Source: Bacteroidales bacterium
Lineage (GTDB): Bacteria; Bacteroidota; Bacteroidia; Bacteroidales; UBA1715
Length of the DNA stretch: 64,000 nt
Direction of reading: 5' to 3'
Assembly (NCBI GenBank): GCA_017516865.1
Contig: JAFXAU010000030.1
Span: forward strand, 23,098-87,097
Below are positions 7,269-20,900 of the stretch, one piece after another. A program made the position numbers and the translations under genes. The notes beneath the pieces were generated by a model. That model made no database searches. It had not been told where the DNA came from and was given only the letters and a program-made list of their open reading frames with translations. The stretch's first letter is position 1. Each line of letters begins with the position of its first letter.

Positions 7269-8183
7269 ATGAATACGATTATTTTCGGAACAGTTGCGTT
7301 TGACGCTATTGAAACTCCATACGCAAAAACGGATAAAATTATTGGAGGTTCAGGCACATATAGTTGTTTTTCAGCATCTTACTTCGTAAGACCACAAACT
7401 CTTTCGGCTGTTGGCTACGATTTTCCACAAGAGTTTATTCAAAAGTTGAAAGACAAAGGCATCGATTTGGACGGAATGCAGATTAAAAAAGATGAAAAAT
7501 CAATGTTTTGGTCTTGCCGCTATTTCGACAATATGAACCAACGCGAAACGCTGACAACCGAATTGAACGTGGTTGCAAACTATAAACCAATTCTTCCTGA
7601 TTCATATAAGGATACAGAATACATTATGTTAGGGAACGGCGACCCTGTATTGCAACGCACTGTGTTGGAGCAACTTAACCATAAGCCAAAATTTGTCGCC
7701 CTCGACACTATGAACTTCTGGATGGACACGATGATGGACGAATTGAAAAAAACAATTTCAATGGTCGACATCATTATCATAAACGACGAGGAGGCCTGCC
7801 AACTATCGGGAGGCGAACGTCGCCTGTCAAAAGCGGCACATATAATCTGCGACATGGGTCCGCGCTATGTCATCATTAAAAAAGGTGAACACGGGGCTAT
7901 GTTGTTCAGCAAAGACAAAGTATTTAGCGCTCCTGCGTTGCCGCTCGAAGATGTGGTTGACCCTACAGGTGCAGGCGACACGTTTGCGGGCGCATTCATC
8001 GGATATATCGCTCAACAAGACAAAACAGACTTTGAAACGTTGAAAACCGCTGTGATTGTTGCTTCGGCAATGGCGTCGTTCACTGTCGAAAAAATGGGAA
8101 CCGAAGCTCTCGAAAATTTGTCGGCAAACGACATCAAAAACCGAATCTTCAAGTTCAAAGAAATGACGGATTTTAAATTATAG
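7269..8183 (+). CDS. PfkB/ribokinase-family sugar or nucleoside kinase
   Basis: The product has 304 residues. The N-terminal KIIGGSGTYSCFSASYF segment matches the PfkB substrate region, and DPTGAGDTFAGAFIGY (about residues 231-246) is PfkB signature 2, with the catalytic Asp and the anion hole GAGD. IIINDEEACQLSG is the usual mid-domain motif. It phosphorylates a sugar or nucleoside with ATP; the substrate cannot be read from the sequence. In some Bacteroidetes such stand-alone proteins are annotated as adenosine- or ribokinase-like. It has its own promoter, follows the tRNA on the other strand, and its end overlaps the convergent methyltransferase-like gene by 6 bp. Confidence 0.85.
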   Translation: MNTIIFGTVAFDAIETPYAKTDKIIGGSGTYSCFSASYFVRPQTLSAVGYDFPQEFIQKLKDKGIDLDGMQIKKDEKSMFWSCRYFDNMNQRETLTTELNVVANYKPILPDSYKDTEYIMLGNGDPVLQRTVLEQLNHKPKFVALDTMNFWMDTMMDELKKTISMVDIIIINDEEACQLSGGERRLSKAAHIICDMGPRYVIIKKGEHGAMLFSKDKVFSAPALPLEDVVDPTGAGDTFAGAFIGYIAQQDKTDFETLKTAVIVASAMASFTVEKMGTEALENLSANDIKNRIFKFKEMTDFKL

Positions 8184-8963
8184 GAACATTGCACGCACCT
8201 TCATTGTGGTGTCGTGCCCTTTTCTATACATTTGACTTCTGTCGAAAATCCACTGCCATTCTCGTTCAAACGTATGTATAGGAAGCTGGCAGTGAAGCAG
8301 TTCTTTTGTGGACATAACTGAATCTTTTGCAGAAATATTTTCTTCCCTATAATCTGTCACCAAACACGTTTTTCCCCGTGGCAAAGCATCAACGTGCCGT
8401 TGTTGGACTGTTTCACGAATCGGCAGTAACTGCTGCTCCGAAACGTGGAATTTTTCTTTCAAATAATCGCAAAGAATTATATCCAACTGGTTCAGAATAT
8501 TCACTGAAACAACAAAATCGTATTGATTCAAATCCAATGCAGGAGTTACATTCCGAAATGCGGTCAAAAAATCTTCGAAACTTGTTTTTTGCTCGGCAAT
8601 AGCCACTGCCCCATACGTCAAATCGGCTTCGACAAGATGCACATTAGGAAACTTCTTGGTCTTTACAACTATTTGTTCAGGATGAACAATATCAAACAAA
8701 TACACTTCGTCGAATTGCTCTGAGAGTTCAGTCAAGGGAACGTCGAGAAGCCAACCGCTACCTAAAACTGCGACAGAATGTTTCTGTTCGACATTCTGTG
8801 CAGTTTCTAAGATATAATTTTTTGTCTGTTCCAAATGCGGTGTCCAGTTGTCTCGTTCTCGGACAAAACGGCTTTGAATACCAATCTGGTCTTTCGTGTA
8901 ACCGGCCTTTCGCGCAATTCTCGAAAGACTTTTTTCCCTGAACAACCAATCAAAAACGGACAT
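8178..8963 (-). CDS. SAM-dependent methyltransferase-like protein of unknown role
   Basis: The product has 261 residues from the ATG at 8963; an earlier ATG at 9005 would overlap the giant gene. HSVAVLGSGWLLDVPL (GxGxxLD motif I), the acidic end of strand 2 in DEVYLFDIVHPEQ, NVHLVEADLT and FVVSVNILNQL follow the order of a class I Rossmann methyltransferase. No target-specific domain is visible. It begins 14 nt downstream of the stop codon of the 12-kb GH8 gene on the same strand, so it is probably cotranscribed with it, although no functional link is obvious. The assignment rests on fold motifs only. Confidence 0.6.
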   Translation of the reverse strand: MSVFDWLFREKSLSRIARKAGYTKDQIGIQSRFVRERDNWTPHLEQTKNYILETAQNVEQKHSVAVLGSGWLLDVPLTELSEQFDEVYLFDIVHPEQIVVKTKKFPNVHLVEADLTYGAVAIAEQKTSFEDFLTAFRNVTPALDLNQYDFVVSVNILNQLDIILCDYLKEKFHVSEQQLLPIRETVQQRHVDALPRGKTCLVTDYREENISAKDSVMSTKELLHCQLPIHTFEREWQWIFDRSQMYRKGHDTTMKVRAMFL

Positions 8964-8977
8964 GTTCGACGAACAAA

Positions 8978-11900
8978 TTAACGTATCAACGTAACATTGC
9001 CCCAAATTGGCTTCACAGACTGAGTAACCTTGAAGTTGTCTTCTTCGTGGTCTTCAAACGTCACTTCAACTTTGTAGCGGTACGTCCCCGACTGCATCAA
9101 TTTTCCATTCACTTTTCCGTCCCATTCGGCATTTGGAGAACCTTTGCCATTCACACCCTCTGAATAATATACAAGGTTGTTCCATTGGTCATAAATCCAA
9201 ATCTTGAACGTTGTACAGTTGAATCCTTTCGGTCTAAACACGCGAATATCTCCACTTGGCGACATCGGTGCAAATGCAGTTGGGAAATACAACCCATGTT
9301 CTACGTCTACAAAGAACGCCTCGACTACGCTATTCTTACAACCAAACTCGTTTTCGGCAGTCAATTCAGCAGCATAATCGCCATAACGATACGTTTCGTC
9401 AAAGGTCTTAAAATTGTTCAGAACAATTGCCGTATCGGTATTTCTACCAAAATCCCAATAATAGTCAACGTGATATTCTTTTTCAACGCCTTTACTGTTC
9501 AAAATCTGTGGTTCAGACAAGTTTGTGAACGTCACGACTCCTTCTTGACCAAGCGTTTCTGCCGTGAATTGAACATCAGGTTTGTTTACTACCTCAACAG
9601 GATATACCGTCACACCAATACAACCATATTTATTGGATTCATAAACAGATATTGTATCTAATCCTTCTTCGGTCCAGTCTATTGAACGGACAAAGCCTGT
9701 ACTGTAATTTGATATTTCGTAAATCGCACGATTACCTGTTACCGACCAAATTGCCGAGTTATCGACATCGGATTTTGTAACCACGTATGTTTCGGTTTCA
9801 CCCGCACAAATCTGGTCTTTTCCGATAATCTGAGGCACTGGAATTGCACTAATTAAGAATGGTAGCAGAACAGTGTCGCTCGAGCATCCATTTATTGTCT
9901 GCGACATCCTTATTGCATAATCCCCTGCATCGCTGTACATTGTTGACAACTGTGGAGAATAAGCTCCTATCATCTCGCCATTTGCGTTGAACCATTTCGG
10001 TTCCGATGCCGCAGTTTCCAAAGTAACCGGCTGACCATCGTAACAGAATGCATCTTTCAACAACGTCGGGTCGACTGGTTTTGGATGAACAACGTACGGC
10101 ACGTTTATTTCCTTACGGGTATCGAACGAACATGTCGAAACGGTCGTACGGGCTTTTATCATATACACGCCAGCTTTTTTAAACAAAGTATCAGCAATGT
10201 GTAATGTGTCGCCAATACCAAGCGTAGCACCATTCGGAGCGACCCACGAAACATGTTCGTTTTCTGATTTACGGCTTACTATCAATGTTCCACCTTTTTC
10301 GTACTCGCAGACAGTATCTTGTTGCTCAAGAACAGCCTCTTCTGGTCCGCCGACAATCTTCACGCGTTTTTCCGACCAGTCGCTTTCACATCCCGACTTG
10401 TCGGACTGTTTTGCATAGTAGGTGTAATCACCGACTGCCGTAGTAGGAACGGTGAAATAACGTCCCATAAATACAGGATTGTCGTCTTTGCTTTCGTACC
10501 AATATACAGTATTACCCGATTCGGCGACAATTACAGTTGTGTTCCCTTCGCACACCTCTATGTCGTTGACTTGTTTAAACGATACAGGAAGCGGTTTTTC
10601 TACCACTTTCAACGTTACGACAGTTGGTTCGCCTTCACAACCGTTCAACGTCTGTGTAACGTAGAATGACTGCGAAACTTTGTCTCTCGGCTTGTAAGAT
10701 GTTCCCGTAGCAACCACATTCGACAATGTTTCGTCTGAATACCACGTTGCATCAGCATCGCCGTGAGTTATCACCTCTAATTCCGTCATCGCATCGTACT
10801 CGCAAATTGTAGCATTTAGAGGAGTCGGTTTTGTCGGAATTGCATATACAATTGCCGTTGCTTCACGTTTCTCGCTCGTACAGCCCAATATTGTCTGCGT
10901 AGCCGAAACAACCACATTGCCTGGCATAGAGCCTGTTTCCGTATATGTCAAATCTCCCAATTCTCCTATGGCAATTGAATTCTTGTACCACTGAATGTCG
11001 GTTCCTTCGGCTGTAAATACAATGTCTTCGCCTTTACAAACATTTTCTGTCGTAATTACAGGTGCTTCAGGGATTGCATTTACTTGTACCAGAACAGCAA
11101 AAGGATTGCTTGAGCAATATTCCGTCTTATGAACGACATACAAAGAATACGAACCTGCATTTGGATACGAAACGGTATGAGTTTTTGAAATCTCATCAGC
11201 CGTTGTCATTTGCTCGTCTGAATACCAATACGTTTCAACATCGGAGGTCAACTGCATGTTTTCGTTCTCGCAGATTGCCATGTTGCCTGTAATTTTCGGT
11301 TGCGACGATGTCTTCATTTGCAACGTAACCGCTGACGGAACACCTTCACATTCGCCGTCGAACTGTGTTACATAATAGGTATAATCACCAACAGCGGTAA
11401 TATCGTTCGGTGCGTATTTGGCATTTGTCGAAACTATTGTACTCAAATCGTCTTGTTTGTACCATCGAATATCGTATTCGCCTTGCACAACCTCCATTTC
11501 AGGTACATCTTCGTTCGTACAGCCAACTACAACATCTTTCACAACCTGCGGAGAAGGAACAGGACAGTTGATGATTGAGAATGTGAGACAAGCAGGATCG
11601 CTCGTACATTCCCCGTCAGTCTCTGTTACACAATATGTCCAAGAACCGACTTCTTTCGCATATTGATGGTCTATAGACGCACCGATTCCGATGAGTGAAT
11701 TATGTTCGTCAATCCACGTATATGCACCGCCATTTCCTGATTCAATTTGAACTTTAAACTCATCGGCAGTGATAAGTTTCGTGATGTTCTTAACTTTTAC
11801 CATCGGGATATTGCGGATTTCAATATCCTTTTTCATACAATCTTCCTCAAAACAACCACTTGCTGCATCTACAGCCCGACAGCCAGTCTGCGGGTCATTG

Positions 11901-14900
11901 TATGAATAACGCAATTCATACGTGTCGGGGGCGTAATCTTCAGGGTCGATTTGTGTAATTGTCTGACCGTTGAATGTAAATATTGTGCCCGTTAAATTCG
12001 AAACCGGCACTTTGATTCCTTCATTTTGACAAATGATTTCGTCAATCGTCACCTCAATTTCTGGCGACGGATTGATTTTCAACGTAACTGGTGCGGCAAC
12101 ACCTTCGCAGCCGTTTGTACCTGTAGTTGTTTGTGTTACTGTCCACGAGTATGAACCTGCCGTGCCCTGAATGCTTGTCGGCGTAAATTCTGCGTCGTTA
12201 CTGATGAGCGTGCCATTTTCGTACCACGAGAATGTTGCGCCTGTTTCGCCACTTACATAGAACGTAGGCACTTCGTCGGTCGCACAAATGGTATTTGTTT
12301 CTACCGTGACCGTCGGTGCTGGAGTAGGACATTTTATACGATTGACTTGAATTGTTGCACATTCGCTTTCGCAACCGTATGGATCGGTTTGTGTAACGCC
12401 GAAATCTTCCGAAACTTCGCCTACGAGTCCCGTACTGAACGACGTTCCTTCTTTCAATTTCGTTTTTGTCTCACACGCATCGTACCACGTAACTTTGTTA
12501 GCTCCGTCAGGTGTGGCGGTCAAAACGGTTTCATAGTCGCTTTCAAGCTGAGTTATAGGAGATACGACGGCTAATTTATCTGCATGATGAACGAAGAAAT
12601 CAGCTGATGTCGTTGCCTCGCAACGCGTTTCGTTATCGACATAATTTACTGTGACAGAAATTGCCATACCAATTGTTGTCGCATTTGCAGGATAGAAATA
12701 ATTATCTTCTACAAAATCACCACTATACGTAAATGTACCGTTATCGCTGTCAGAAGAAACTTCTATTTGAACTTTGTCATCGTAGTCGCAGAAATGAACA
12801 TCGTCGTTGGTAATTGCAATCTGCGGATTCTCGTGAATCTTCACAATGACGCTTGTCGGAATACTTGTACAACCGTTCTCTCCTGTTGTTGTTTGCGACA
12901 CCGACATAGAATATTCGCCCGGTTTACCCTTTAGGGCATTGTTTTGATATGCCTCAGGCGAGTCCGTGGTAATATAACCGCCAGTACTGCCGTCGTACCA
13001 ATTGATTGTGGCGCCATCCTCTATGCCAGTTACGTGGAATGTAGGAACTTCGTCGGATTCGCATATTTCGGTGTATAGTACATCTGCCCAGTTGTGGTTT
13101 ACGTATGCTCCTGACACGGTAACGTGTGGTGCTTGGGCAGGACACCAGATAACCGAGAACGTCATACACGCAGGTTCACTCGTACACGTTCCGTCGCTTT
13201 CGGTCACGCAATATTCCCATTCGCCCGCATAGCTTGCATCTGAATGCGATATTGACGCACCTGTCGTTTTTGTTCCGTTTTGGTCGGTCCATTCAAATGT
13301 GCCGCCGTTTCCTTGTGCAGTGATTGTCAAATCGGTAGAACCGATGACAACGGTTTTATTGGTAACTGTCGGTTTTTCTATCTTTCTTATTTCTAATGGT
13401 TTAGAGATAGAATTTGAACAATGAGTCGTAGGATCGGTATAAACATATTCCAACGTGTGATTGCCAACCGACAAATTATCAGTGTTAATTGTTGTGGAAA
13501 CTTCACCATCGATGGTAAATATTCCATTTGCAGGGCTTAATTGCGGAGTTACGTTGCCAGTGTTGACACACGCAACTGCGTTCATTTCCAATGCCAATAC
13601 AGGTAGTTCGTTCACAACAATTGTTTTTTCTACCGTTGTACTACATCCGTCGGATTCAACCGTGTAAGAAACCTTGTGGCTTCCTTTTGTTGTTGGATTG
13701 AAATCTGTTCCATCGACATACTCGCCTGAGAATGTACCTGTAGTCGGCGTTACGTACTGTAACAAATCGTGTTTTTCACCTCCAACGCATAACGATGGAA
13801 CGTCGTTAAACGTAACCGAAGGACGGGCAATGACCTGTATTGTTTTTTGAGCGGAATTTGTACAATTTTTCCCGTCGGTGTAAGTGTACGTTATTGTCGA
13901 AGTAGAGCCAGCCTCTACCGCAGCAGGATTGAACAAGAAGAAACTATTTTGTGTGGTAACGCCCGAACCAGAGAATGTTCCTCCTATTGGTCCCGCATAA
14001 TAACTCAAATCAACAAGATCACTATATTCACATTGGTTTGGAATGTCATTAAACGTGACATCTGGCAATTCGTTTACCTGAATTTCTTTTTGTACGCTGT
14101 TTGTACAACCATGAGCATCGGTATAAGAATATTCAAAATTAAATGTTCCCTTTTTATTAGGATTGAATGAAGTTTCTGGACCTTGATCGCCCCAGAGTGA
14201 CATAACAACCCCATTTGTTTGTGATTTCAACGGTTCAAAGTCAATTTCTTCGCTGTTCAAGCATACCTCGCTAGGCAAGTCGAAACTTACCGTAGGTAAT
14301 TTACGAATAGCATAGATTACGCTTATAAACGGACTTTCACACTGTTGATCTTCATCGTATGCAGTCACAAAGAACACATTTGATCCAACTTCCGACAATT
14401 CAGGGTCGAATGTCCATACGACCGAGGACTCTTGTTTTAGTTCTCTGGCAGTATTATACCAGCGTACCACCATTCCATACGCATCGGTAACGACGTTAAT
14501 AATACGTTTGTCAGGGTCGGTTTCTCCTTCACAAACAGATACTGAAGCAGAATTAATTTTTGGAGTTTGCACCATACAACTCAATATCTCGAGATGTACC
14601 GCAGTCGCTTCCGATGTACAACCTTCTTCGGTACTTACTACATAATATGTATAGGTACCGATTCTTCCATGGCCTTCATCAAGCACAACAGTTTCGCTTG
14701 GTGTATATGAATCCCCCGTTTGAACTTGGGTTGTCAACGCTTCGTCGCTATACCAAATCATATTAACACCAGTCGCACTCAACTCAGGGACTGTACCTGA
14801 AGAAACTTTAGTATATACTTCAGCAGCATCGACACCCACAGGTTTTTGTGGGTCGTAAACGGTAATTTTGTTCGATGTGGAATTTGAACAAACACCGTCG

Positions 14901-17900
14901 GAATATTCATACGTAATTGCGTATTCTTGTCCTACAGTAGCATTTGCAGGATTAAATCCCGATGTGAGGTCAAGACTTGGCGTAGCGGTGAAAGTTCCAC
15001 CCGTCTGATTGCCTGTCAATGCAATTATATCGCCCGAAGCACAAGCCGTTGTTGGTAAATTGAAAGAAACTGTTGGCTTGTCTTGAACGGTAATGTTAAT
15101 TGATTCTGTTTTTGAGCAACCATTTACCTCGTAAGTATAAGAAACTGTGTGCGTTCCCGCTCCCGCCGTGGCAGGTGAGAACGTCGAACCTGAAACGCCC
15201 GTGCCGCTGAATGAACCTGTTCCACCCGCTGGAGTGGCAGTAACGGTCAGTGTTACGTCATTGCCGTCAACACATTGGTTGGCAACTGCATCGATGTTAA
15301 CGGAAGGAATAGCATTTACCACGACAGTGGCTGTTCCTGCCTCGCTCGTACAATTACCGACTTTCACCACCAATGAATATTCTCCTGCTGCGTCAGCCGT
15401 AGCACTTGCAATTTCAGGATTTTTATCCGTCGAGGTAAAGTTGTTTGGTCCTGACCACGCATACGTTCCTTCCGATTCTGTTCCCAATGTAAGTGCTTCG
15501 CCTACACAAATAGGTGAATTTGAAGTAATTACAGGTTTTGTAGGTGGTTCAAGAGTCTTTACTTCCAAATCGGCACGCGGACTTTCACAACCATTAACCG
15601 TTTGCGATACATAATAATGTACGCTTCCTACAGTTGCTGTTGTCGGTACCAACGACGAGTATTTCACGTTTCCGTCAGCGGTAGTGTACCAAGAGAGAGA
15701 TTCTCCTTCGGCAGAAACTTCGGCAGAAACTGCTTCGTTCTGACAATATTGGATTGGTGTTGTCACCATTGGAGCGTCTGGAATTGCATTCACTACGACG
15801 GTTGTCGTTCCTGCCTCGCTCGTACAGCCGGCAACGGTAACTGTCACGCTATATTCTCCCGCAACAGTTATTGTCGGATTTTGGTCTGTTTTTGAATAGT
15901 TGTCAGGTCCAGTCCAAGAATAAGTTGCATTTGCAACAGCCGATACCGACAATGTTATATCTTCTCCGGCACATTTTGGTCCGTTATTCGATGGAGAAGG
16001 AGTTGCAGGAATTTCGTTAACCACAACCGTTGCCGTTCCTGCTTCGCTCGTACAGTTGCCAACTTTCACAACCAACGTGTATTCGCCTGCCGCAGCTGTT
16101 GTCGCACTTGCTATTTCAGGATTCTGGTCGGTCGAAGTGAAGTTGTTCGGTCCTGTCCACATGTATGTTCCGTCAGCGTCGGTTGACAGTTCAATCTTGC
16201 TATCTACACAAACAGGAGAATTTGTTGTTATTGTAGGTTTGGCAGGCGGTTCGAGTGTCTGCACTTCCAAATCGGCACGTTCGCTTTCGCACCCGTCAAC
16301 CGATTGTGATACATAATAATGTACGCTTCCGACAGTCGAGGTTGACGGAACTAACGAAGAGAACTCTGTCGTTCCCGTTGCCGAAGTGTACCATTTCAAG
16401 GATGTTCCTGTTGCGGTAACTTCGTCGGACACAGTTTCTCCTTTACAATATTGTATTGGAGAGGTAACCGTCGGAGCATCGGGAACTGCATTTACGGCAA
16501 TCGTAGCCGTTCCCGCATCACTTTCACAACTATATTGACTTGTAACTACAACGCTATATTCGCCTGCGTGGGAAGTCGTTGCCGACGAAGTTACCGTAAC
16601 TTCTCTGTCGGTTGAAGTGAAACTGTTCGGTCCTGTCCATTTGTATGTTGCATTTTGCATCAACGGAGCCGAAATCGTTATTTCTTCGCCTTCGCACACA
16701 GCTGTCGGTGCCGTTACCGTCGGAGTAGAAGGTTTAGGATTTACAACCACGTTGATTGCCGCACGTGGACTTTCGCAGTCGTTTTCTGTCTGCGAAACGT
16801 AATAGGTAGTTGTACCAGCGGCACTTGTTGATGGCGTAATTGAATTTTGAGCCGCTCCGCCAGTTTCCGATGTGTACCATTTCAGAGCCGTACCTGTTGC
16901 GGTAAGTGCCGTTGCGGTTGCTCCCTGGCAATACGTTACAGGACTTGAAACCGTTGGTTTAGGCGGACAACCGGCACCACATTCCACAGTAGCTTGTGCA
17001 CGGATTTCGTTTTCGTCGTGACCGAGAAGGTTAACGTGAGCCGTGTTTATAATCTTTTGGTTGCAAGTGTTAACTGTTGCCTTTACGGTTACTGTGTATT
17101 TTTTTCCGAATGGAATAGGATTATTTATTCCTTGCTCGAATGTCCACGTAACTTTGTCGCCCGATTTCACACCACTATTTGAACTTGAGACATATGTCAA
17201 ATCACTTGGTAATTCATCTACAATAGACAAGTTGTAGGCATTATCGGTGTGAACATGAATCTTTGAATATTTATGATTTCCGTGTGCATTGTTGATGAAA
17301 CCAAAGTAGCCAGCCGTTGTAGATACATTTTCTGCCGTAAATGCAGCATTTTCTGATGTATCGACTGATGTTGCACCAACCCACATACGCAAGATATCGT
17401 CTTGAACCTGAACCGCCACGTGGAGGTCCCCCGATGAAGCAACCAAATCGGCTGCTTTTATTCTTGTGTTACCGTTGTAGCATTCAACTTTCAGAACGCC
17501 ATAGTCAACTTTCAGATATAGTCTTACGTTATCGCGGAAATACCAATACGTTTCAGCATATTGTGCAAATTGACAATCTGCCTCGACGAAAATATTCTTT
17601 GAATAAGAATAGTTATATTTCACATTACTGTTGGAATTGGCATTTACCGAAACCGTTCCATTGCTGACACTACCACCAGAAACAGTCCAATCGCTTGCAT
17701 TTTGCCCCGCATTGTCGGTTACGAAGCCGTGAGTTTGTTCATATTCCAACGTGTAGGTTATTTCATCGCCAACCGAAACAATGTCAACACTTGGCGTTTT
17801 AGTCAACGTAGTAGGTTCTATTGGTTCTGGAACCTTTGCACACGTAACCGTAACGGAAGCTGTATCACCCACAGGCGAGTTCATATCGGCATAAATCCAA

Positions 17901-20900
17901 GCCACGTTGTCGATGACCTCGTCGCTTGTCTCGCACGAGCGTCCCGACGGGAAATTTGCAAGAGCCGTGTATTTGATTGTTCCCTTTTGTTTGATTTGCA
18001 TTGTCGGAATTCGCCAAATGATGATGTCACGACCATCGGAAGTCTTTGCCGTCGTCATTGTTGCATTGAAGTTTGCCAGTGGACATGAGCTCTTGAATTC
18101 CACGAATGTCAGACCTTTCGGCAACGTATCGCGAACCACCACGTTATACATATCGCGGCCTGCCATAGGTCCCGTACCCAAAATACGACGCCATACATAA
18201 CCGTCATATTCTTCTACAAGAATGTTCGACACGGTATGCGTAGGCACATCGCAAACGGATGGAATATATTCATTTACAGGAGTTTCTATTGATTGACCTG
18301 TTGTTTGGTCGATTCGCTGCCAACTTGGCGTCACTGGATAATAAGCCCCGTCTTCTGCTCCTTCTGCCGCAGCGTCCCAAGACCAGTCGTCGGAGAAATC
18401 GGTATTAACCCACGGATTCGGATGAATGTATCCCGCAACACGTAGTGGTTCCGTTCCACCTCGGTGAATACGAGAGCCCATTCCGTAATAGTTGCTCAAA
18501 TGTCCCGTTGTTGTAACCAACAATGGTGCAAATTGAAGAATCATTCTCTGATTCCATTTCCCGTATGCGTCTTCTCCTTCCACAACTGTTTCGTGAGAAA
18601 CCGATATTGCATCGGCAGACGAGCGTTTCCCTTCGTAAATTGCCGTGTACCAGCCCCATCCCGGATCTCCTAAACTTTTGCGTGCCGCATCGTACATATA
18701 GTACGAAACTCGGTAATTTCCATAATTGATATATGGTTCAATTGCATCGTTGTACAAGCGGAAACGCAACCATTCTTGCTGCGTTGCCAAACCGCCGTTT
18801 GAAAAAGCTATGTTTACACGAGGACGACCACCATCAAGCCAACCGGCCTCCGAAGAGTTCTCGAAATTTATAGTGTATGTCACAAGCTGATTTGGATTGG
18901 TTTCTTCCAAATTCGCTTCTTTGTCAATAATCAACGAACGTTTTATGACATCTACACAGTTTCGTTGCATTGTTGCCGTAACATAATTCGGATATTCGTT
19001 GCTTGTCCAGCCCAAACCGTTGGAGCAAGAGATTTCTGCCGTGGTACAATATCTACCGAATGCATTCGGACCAACTTTCGCTACGTACGAAACCTGACCT
19101 TTGGTCACATCAAGCGAACCAGTCTTGAATCCCGGAACAGTTCCAATGTTCCAGGTAACAGTGTGTGTAGCAGCATCGTAAACACCACCACGTTCGGCAC
19201 TTACAAAGATAAAATCGTCAGGAACGTGTTCTACAATTGTTACATTTTGTGCATCAACAGAGCCATAATTTCGGTAATCCAACAAATATGTGAATGTATC
19301 GCCAGTATATGCAAACGACAAACTATCTTTTAATGCCCGATAAATCTTCATATTAGGTTGGGCAATCATTTTTGCCGGAGCAATGTGGTTACCTGTTGCC
19401 GTCAACATACCGAGCAAACGGAACCATCCGTGGAAATAATGAGGAACAGACGATAAGTAACCGTCGCCTCCTGTTGTAATATCCCATTCAATGTTACACG
19501 TTCTGTACAAAACCCCCAATAATTCCAAATCTTCTGCCGAAATAGCCGACATTGTTCCACAGCCGGCAATCCAGTTGAAGATAAATTCACTTGAAGGGAA
19601 GCTGCCGTCGGGTTCAATATCCCAGTGCAATGTAGCGGGACCTTTGTATGTAACTTTCGGACCGCCACCGAACTTCGTACAGTTTGCGTGGTCCCAACCT
19701 TGCGGGTCATTCATAAAATTCGAATAGCGCACTGCACCGTCGTGTTCGTATGTGTTGCTTGTCTCCGAAACCGTATGGGTTGAAGGATTCCACGTATATG
19801 TAGGGTTTCCGTGCCAGACATAGTTCAACGCCGTACGCCAAACCGAACGGAAACGACCACCTTGGTTTCCTGCGTGCATCGTAACGCTTGTTCCGTTGAC
19901 CGTGGCTTCCTCACCGACGAAGATATTTTTTGCATTTTGCGAAATCCAATTGCCCACCATCCAGTCGCACGAAGCGGCACAACGTTTGAACTGATTTTTC
20001 TCGAATTCCGAAACATCGCTTGGATTTTCTTTCTCCAACAATTCATAAAATTCGTGGAAATATGCCGGTGCAAGGTAATCGGTATGCACATTGCAAGGAC
20101 CTGCAAATTCAGGTCTCATACTCACACCATCAACAGTGATAGGATTCTGCGAAACATAATTTGTCGCTTCCGCCCACGTGTTACCGTTCTTCAAATATCC
20201 GTCCAAGCCGATTTCACCCGACAAATATCGACGAGGTTCGCCATCGTCTGGAAAACGTGTCTGCAAGTGAATGAAACCTTTCAGCACGTCCATCAATTCT
20301 TTTTTATATGAAATTGGATTTCCACGAGCATCGTTTATTCCCATATAGTCGCCCCATTGCATCCAAGCGACGTACAACGCCAAAGCTATATCAACGTCAC
20401 CGTCGGTTGCGGCATCTTGGTTATCCTTTATTGAATAATCGCCATAGGCATAGTTTGGCTGAAACATTGCACCATCAATATAACGATATTGTTTTACGCG
20501 AGATTTGTCGTGAACGCACATCCACAAACCGTCAAAAGACGTTTTGTCTCCCATAATTGCCGCAGCCAAAAGCGAATATCCGTCACCTTCACGACAATCG
20601 TACGGACAGCCCAAGTTACCACGGATATATTTCACGCCATTCAGCTGGTCGCCCGTGTAAGTCCATTCGTTGGCAAAAATCTGATATGCGTCGCGAATAT
20701 CCTGTTCCATTTCTGCATGGACAACACCTTCAGGGTTTTTTGTTCCAAGATTTTCCAAATGGTGAGATGTTCCATATTCATACGCAAGAAATTGAGGGAA
20801 CGGAAATCTTGGATTTCCAGAATTGATATGTACAGTTACCTCGTTCTGTGCACAGACATTCCCAATAAAAGATAAGAATATCAGTATAAATGATACGTAG

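Noticed and set aside
15147..15614. A 155-codon frame on the plus strand inside the giant gene, rich in Val, Pro and Ala
   Set aside because: It is the mirror of the repeated Ig-like coding sequence; similar mirror frames recur at other repeat units (for example 16056-16316).
9000..17000. Regularly spaced similar DNA words (such as CTCGCTCGTAC) considered as a CRISPR-like array
   Set aside because: They lie inside one long coding frame, vary at third positions and encode conserved protein repeat motifs, with no unique spacers of constant length.
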